NCBI GenBank assembly: GCA_041392475.1
Contig: JAWKLZ010000001.1
Span: 2,852,001-2,916,000, forward strand
Source: Chitinophagales bacterium
GTDB lineage: Bacteria > Bacteroidota > Bacteroidia > Chitinophagales > UBA2359
DNA length: 64,000 bases
Reading direction: 5' to 3'
The notes below the pieces were generated by a model that did not search any database, was not told the DNA's origin, and worked only from the letters and a program-made list of their open reading frames with translations. This document shows positions 62,204-64,000 of this stretch, piece after piece. Both the position numbers and the translations under genes were made by a program. Position 1 is the first letter of the stretch; every line of letters starts with the position of its first letter.

Positions 62204-63991
62204 CTAAGCAATCAACTCCTTCTCCCCTACAATCGTCAATACTTCTTCATCCATCAAAATATCTGCAAGTGCCGATGTTTTAGACATTTCGTATTTATAG
62301 AAAAACTTCATGGTGTGGATTTTACTCTCATAAAATTCCATCGTCTGCTCCATACTACCTGTCACCAAAGCCTGTTTTGCAGCAGCAGCCATTTTGAGCC
62401 ATTGCCAACCAATAGTAATCGTACCAAAGAAATCCATGAAAAGTGTAGCATCCGACAAAAAGCGTTCAAAATCACCTTTTTGAGCAAAACCACCTAAAAA
62501 TTGAAGTACCTTTTGCGTCAATGCCAGTTTTTTTCCCAGAATAGACGCATAGGGTTTCAATTCATCGTATGTGTTTGCTGCTTCAATGGTTTGCATCATT
62601 TCTTGCGCCAACAATTGAAGGGCTTGTCCACCTTTCATCATCATTTTTCTACCCAACAAATCCTGTGATTGAATACCCGTAGTACCTTCATACAAGGAAT
62701 AAATACGGATGTCACGAGCATATTGTTGGAGCACAAATTCGGAGCAGAAGCCATATCCTCCCAAAATTTGCAGTCCATTCTTGGTCGCTTCTTGCCCTTT
62801 TTCGGCAGGATAAGTTTTGACAATTGGCGTAAGCAATTCCAACAACAGATGGTATTTTTCGGCTTCTTCGGGTTTGACGTGTTCCCAATCTTGGTAAATT
62901 GAAGCTTCCAAAACCAAACTCAAACTACCTTCTGCAATCGCTTTTTGGAGCAACAACATACGACGTACATCGGGGTGATTGATAATTAGCGTTTGTTCTT
63001 GTTGAACATCTTTTACCCCTCCTCGCTGCAAACGACGACCTTGTGGACGCTCATTGGCATATTGAAGCGAGGCATAATAAGCCGCATTTGCAATGGCAGC
63101 CGCTCCCCTACCTACTCCGATTCTCGCCTCATTCATCATCTGAAACATGTGCTTCAAACCTTGATTGGCATTGCCGACCAGCCAACCCTTGCTGTTGTTT
63201 TTTTCCCCAAACACTAAATGAGTCGTACACAATCCTCGCTGACCTACTTTCTGAAAATCACCTGCCGTAATGACATCATTGGACTCCAGTTCACCGTTTT
63301 CGCCCACTCTAAATTTGGGTACTGCAAAAAGGGAAATTCCTTTTGTGCCGAGAGGTGCACCTTCAATGCGTGCCAAGACCAAATGCACAAAATTTTCGAA
63401 ATAGGGATGATCGCCTGCCGTAATGAAGATTTTTTGTCCCTTGATTTGATAGCTACCATCTTCATTGGGGTAAGCGGTAGTTGTGACATCGGAAAGGGAA
63501 CTACCCGCCTGCGGTTCGGTCAGACACATCGTACCGCCCCATTTGCCCTCCATCATATTGGGCATAAATCGGTCTTTCAATTCTTGTGTTCCAAATGCAC
63601 GAATCAGATTGGCAGCACCTGCAGGAAGCGAAAAATAGGCGGTGATATTGTTGTTGGCGCAGTCCATGATATAGTGAACCGCCGTATAAAGTATCCCTGG
63701 CTGACGAACACCTCCTTCGTCGTAGTCAAAGTGAGAACCCACAAAACCCATTTCTGCCCCTTTTTCGAGAATGTTCTTCAACTGAGGAATGACGTAAATG
63801 CCGCCATCATCGTAACGGGAAGGATCTTCATCCATTTCTCTAAAACAAGGATACAATTCTTGATCAGAATAGTCCTTCACCGCATCCAAAAACATATCTA
63901 CGCTCTCTTTATCATAGTCTTGGAAATATTCATGCTGAAACAAATCATTCGTATTGTGTACTTCATAGAGCAAATACCGAAGTGTGTTCAT
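62204..63991 (-). CDS. Acyl-CoA dehydrogenase
   Basis: 595 residues, the long form with an extra C-terminal helical domain. Marks: FVGSHFDYDEGGVRQPGI, MCLTEPQAGSSLSDV (FAD/substrate binding), GQKIFITAGDH, MMNEARIGVGRGAAAIANAA and the catalytic region LQILGGYGFCSEFVLQQYAR, DIRIYSLYEGTTGIQSQDLL. It oxidises acyl-CoA in the first step of beta-oxidation, passing electrons to ETF. The ATG at 63991 is 9 bases from the window end; the start MNTLRYLLYEV fits the family, so it is taken as complete. Confidence 0.93.
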   Translation of the reverse strand: MNTLRYLLYEVHNTNDLFQHEYFQDYDKESVDMFLDAVKDYSDQELYPCFREMDEDPSRYDDGGIYVIPQLKNILEKGAEMGFVGSHFDYDEGGVRQPGILYTAVHYIMDCANNNITAYFSLPAGAANLIRAFGTQELKDRFMPNMMEGKWGGTMCLTEPQAGSSLSDVTTTAYPNEDGSYQIKGQKIFITAGDHPYFENFVHLVLARIEGAPLGTKGISLFAVPKFRVGENGELESNDVITAGDFQKVGQRGLCTTHLVFGEKNNSKGWLVGNANQGLKHMFQMMNEARIGVGRGAAAIANAAYYASLQYANERPQGRRLQRGGVKDVQQEQTLIINHPDVRRMLLLQKAIAEGSLSLVLEASIYQDWEHVKPEEAEKYHLLLELLTPIVKTYPAEKGQEATKNGLQILGGYGFCSEFVLQQYARDIRIYSLYEGTTGIQSQDLLGRKMMMKGGQALQLLAQEMMQTIEAANTYDELKPYASILGKKLALTQKVLQFLGGFAQKGDFERFLSDATLFMDFFGTITIGWQWLKMAAAAKQALVTGSMEQTMEFYESKIHTMKFFYKYEMSKTSALADILMDEEVLTIVGEKELIA

Positions 63992-64000
63992 GTCTATATA

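Noticed and set aside
1..64000. tRNA, rRNA and CRISPR arrays
   Set aside because: Scanning by eye for T-loop/acceptor patterns, rRNA cores and regularly spaced repeats found none.

Overview
The window looks like ordinary chromosome from a member of the Bacteroidota, most likely in or near the Saprospiria/Chitinophagia. The reasons are three secreted proteins with type A C-terminal sorting domains of the type IX secretion system (T9SS), promoter -7 boxes of the TAnnTTTG form (often TACCTTTG or TATATTTG), an AT-rich base composition, many lipoproteins, and families typical of the group (DUF6702, DUF4783, CrtW ketolase, PKD and lamin-tail proteins). No tRNA, rRNA, CRISPR array or intact insertion sequence was seen.

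Layout. 1-5 kb: the end of a T9SS lamin-tail protein, a DUF6702 protein with an MscS channel, then an ArsC-like phosphatase, a rhodanese lipoprotein and a Crp-type regulator. 5-11.4 kb: an ECF sigma factor with a probable anti-sigma factor, an orphan Hpt protein, a CrtW-type carotenoid ketolase, a Nudix-wHTH regulator, a Kazal/PKD secreted protein and a FemAB/GNAT-like protein. 11.6-17.3 kb: aminotransferase, HldE-type sugar kinase, SDR/DUF2867 protein and M20 dipeptidase. 17.5-22.6 kb: a polyamine block with a cyclic-nucleotide-gated K+ channel, speD, a membrane-fused spermidine synthase, a YgiB-like lipoprotein and a YgiC-like ATP-grasp ligase. 22.6-23.6 kb: a scar with a transposase relic and the 3' end of a group II intron. 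23.6-28.7 kb: gltX, a ParE-type toxin-antitoxin pair, a cysteine-rich T9SS protein and an unknown helical protein. 28.8-39.1 kb: a large T9SS adhesin-like protein, glycine dehydrogenase, an Rpn nuclease with a tandemly duplicated tail, and a large anchored beta-propeller protein. 39.2-44.9 kb: DUF423, two unknown envelope proteins, an M32 carboxypeptidase and an M61 aminopeptidase. 45-47.6 kb: a two-gene ATPase + HNH nuclease module of Septu (PtuAB) type. 47.6-64 kb: hemH, DUF4783, gpmI, a CutA-like protein, a flippase with GT2, a WG-repeat lipoprotein, threonine aldolase, a beta-propeller lipoprotein, lysA, a PP2C phosphatase, a VWA/coiled-coil protein and an acyl-CoA dehydrogenase.

The most promising systems are two. 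(a) The polyamine block: SpeD and SpeE would make a polyamine, the YgiC-like ligase could attach it to a peptide or to the YgiB-like lipoprotein encoded with it, and a cNMP-gated channel sits beside them. (b) The ATPase/HNH pair, whose ATPase carries a roughly 240-residue N-terminal region of unknown fold written in more AT-rich DNA than the rest. At the DNA level the window also holds two copies of a MITE-like ~90-bp repeat, and long-loop 15-bp inverted repeats after genes, two of which keep their pairing through compensating changes.
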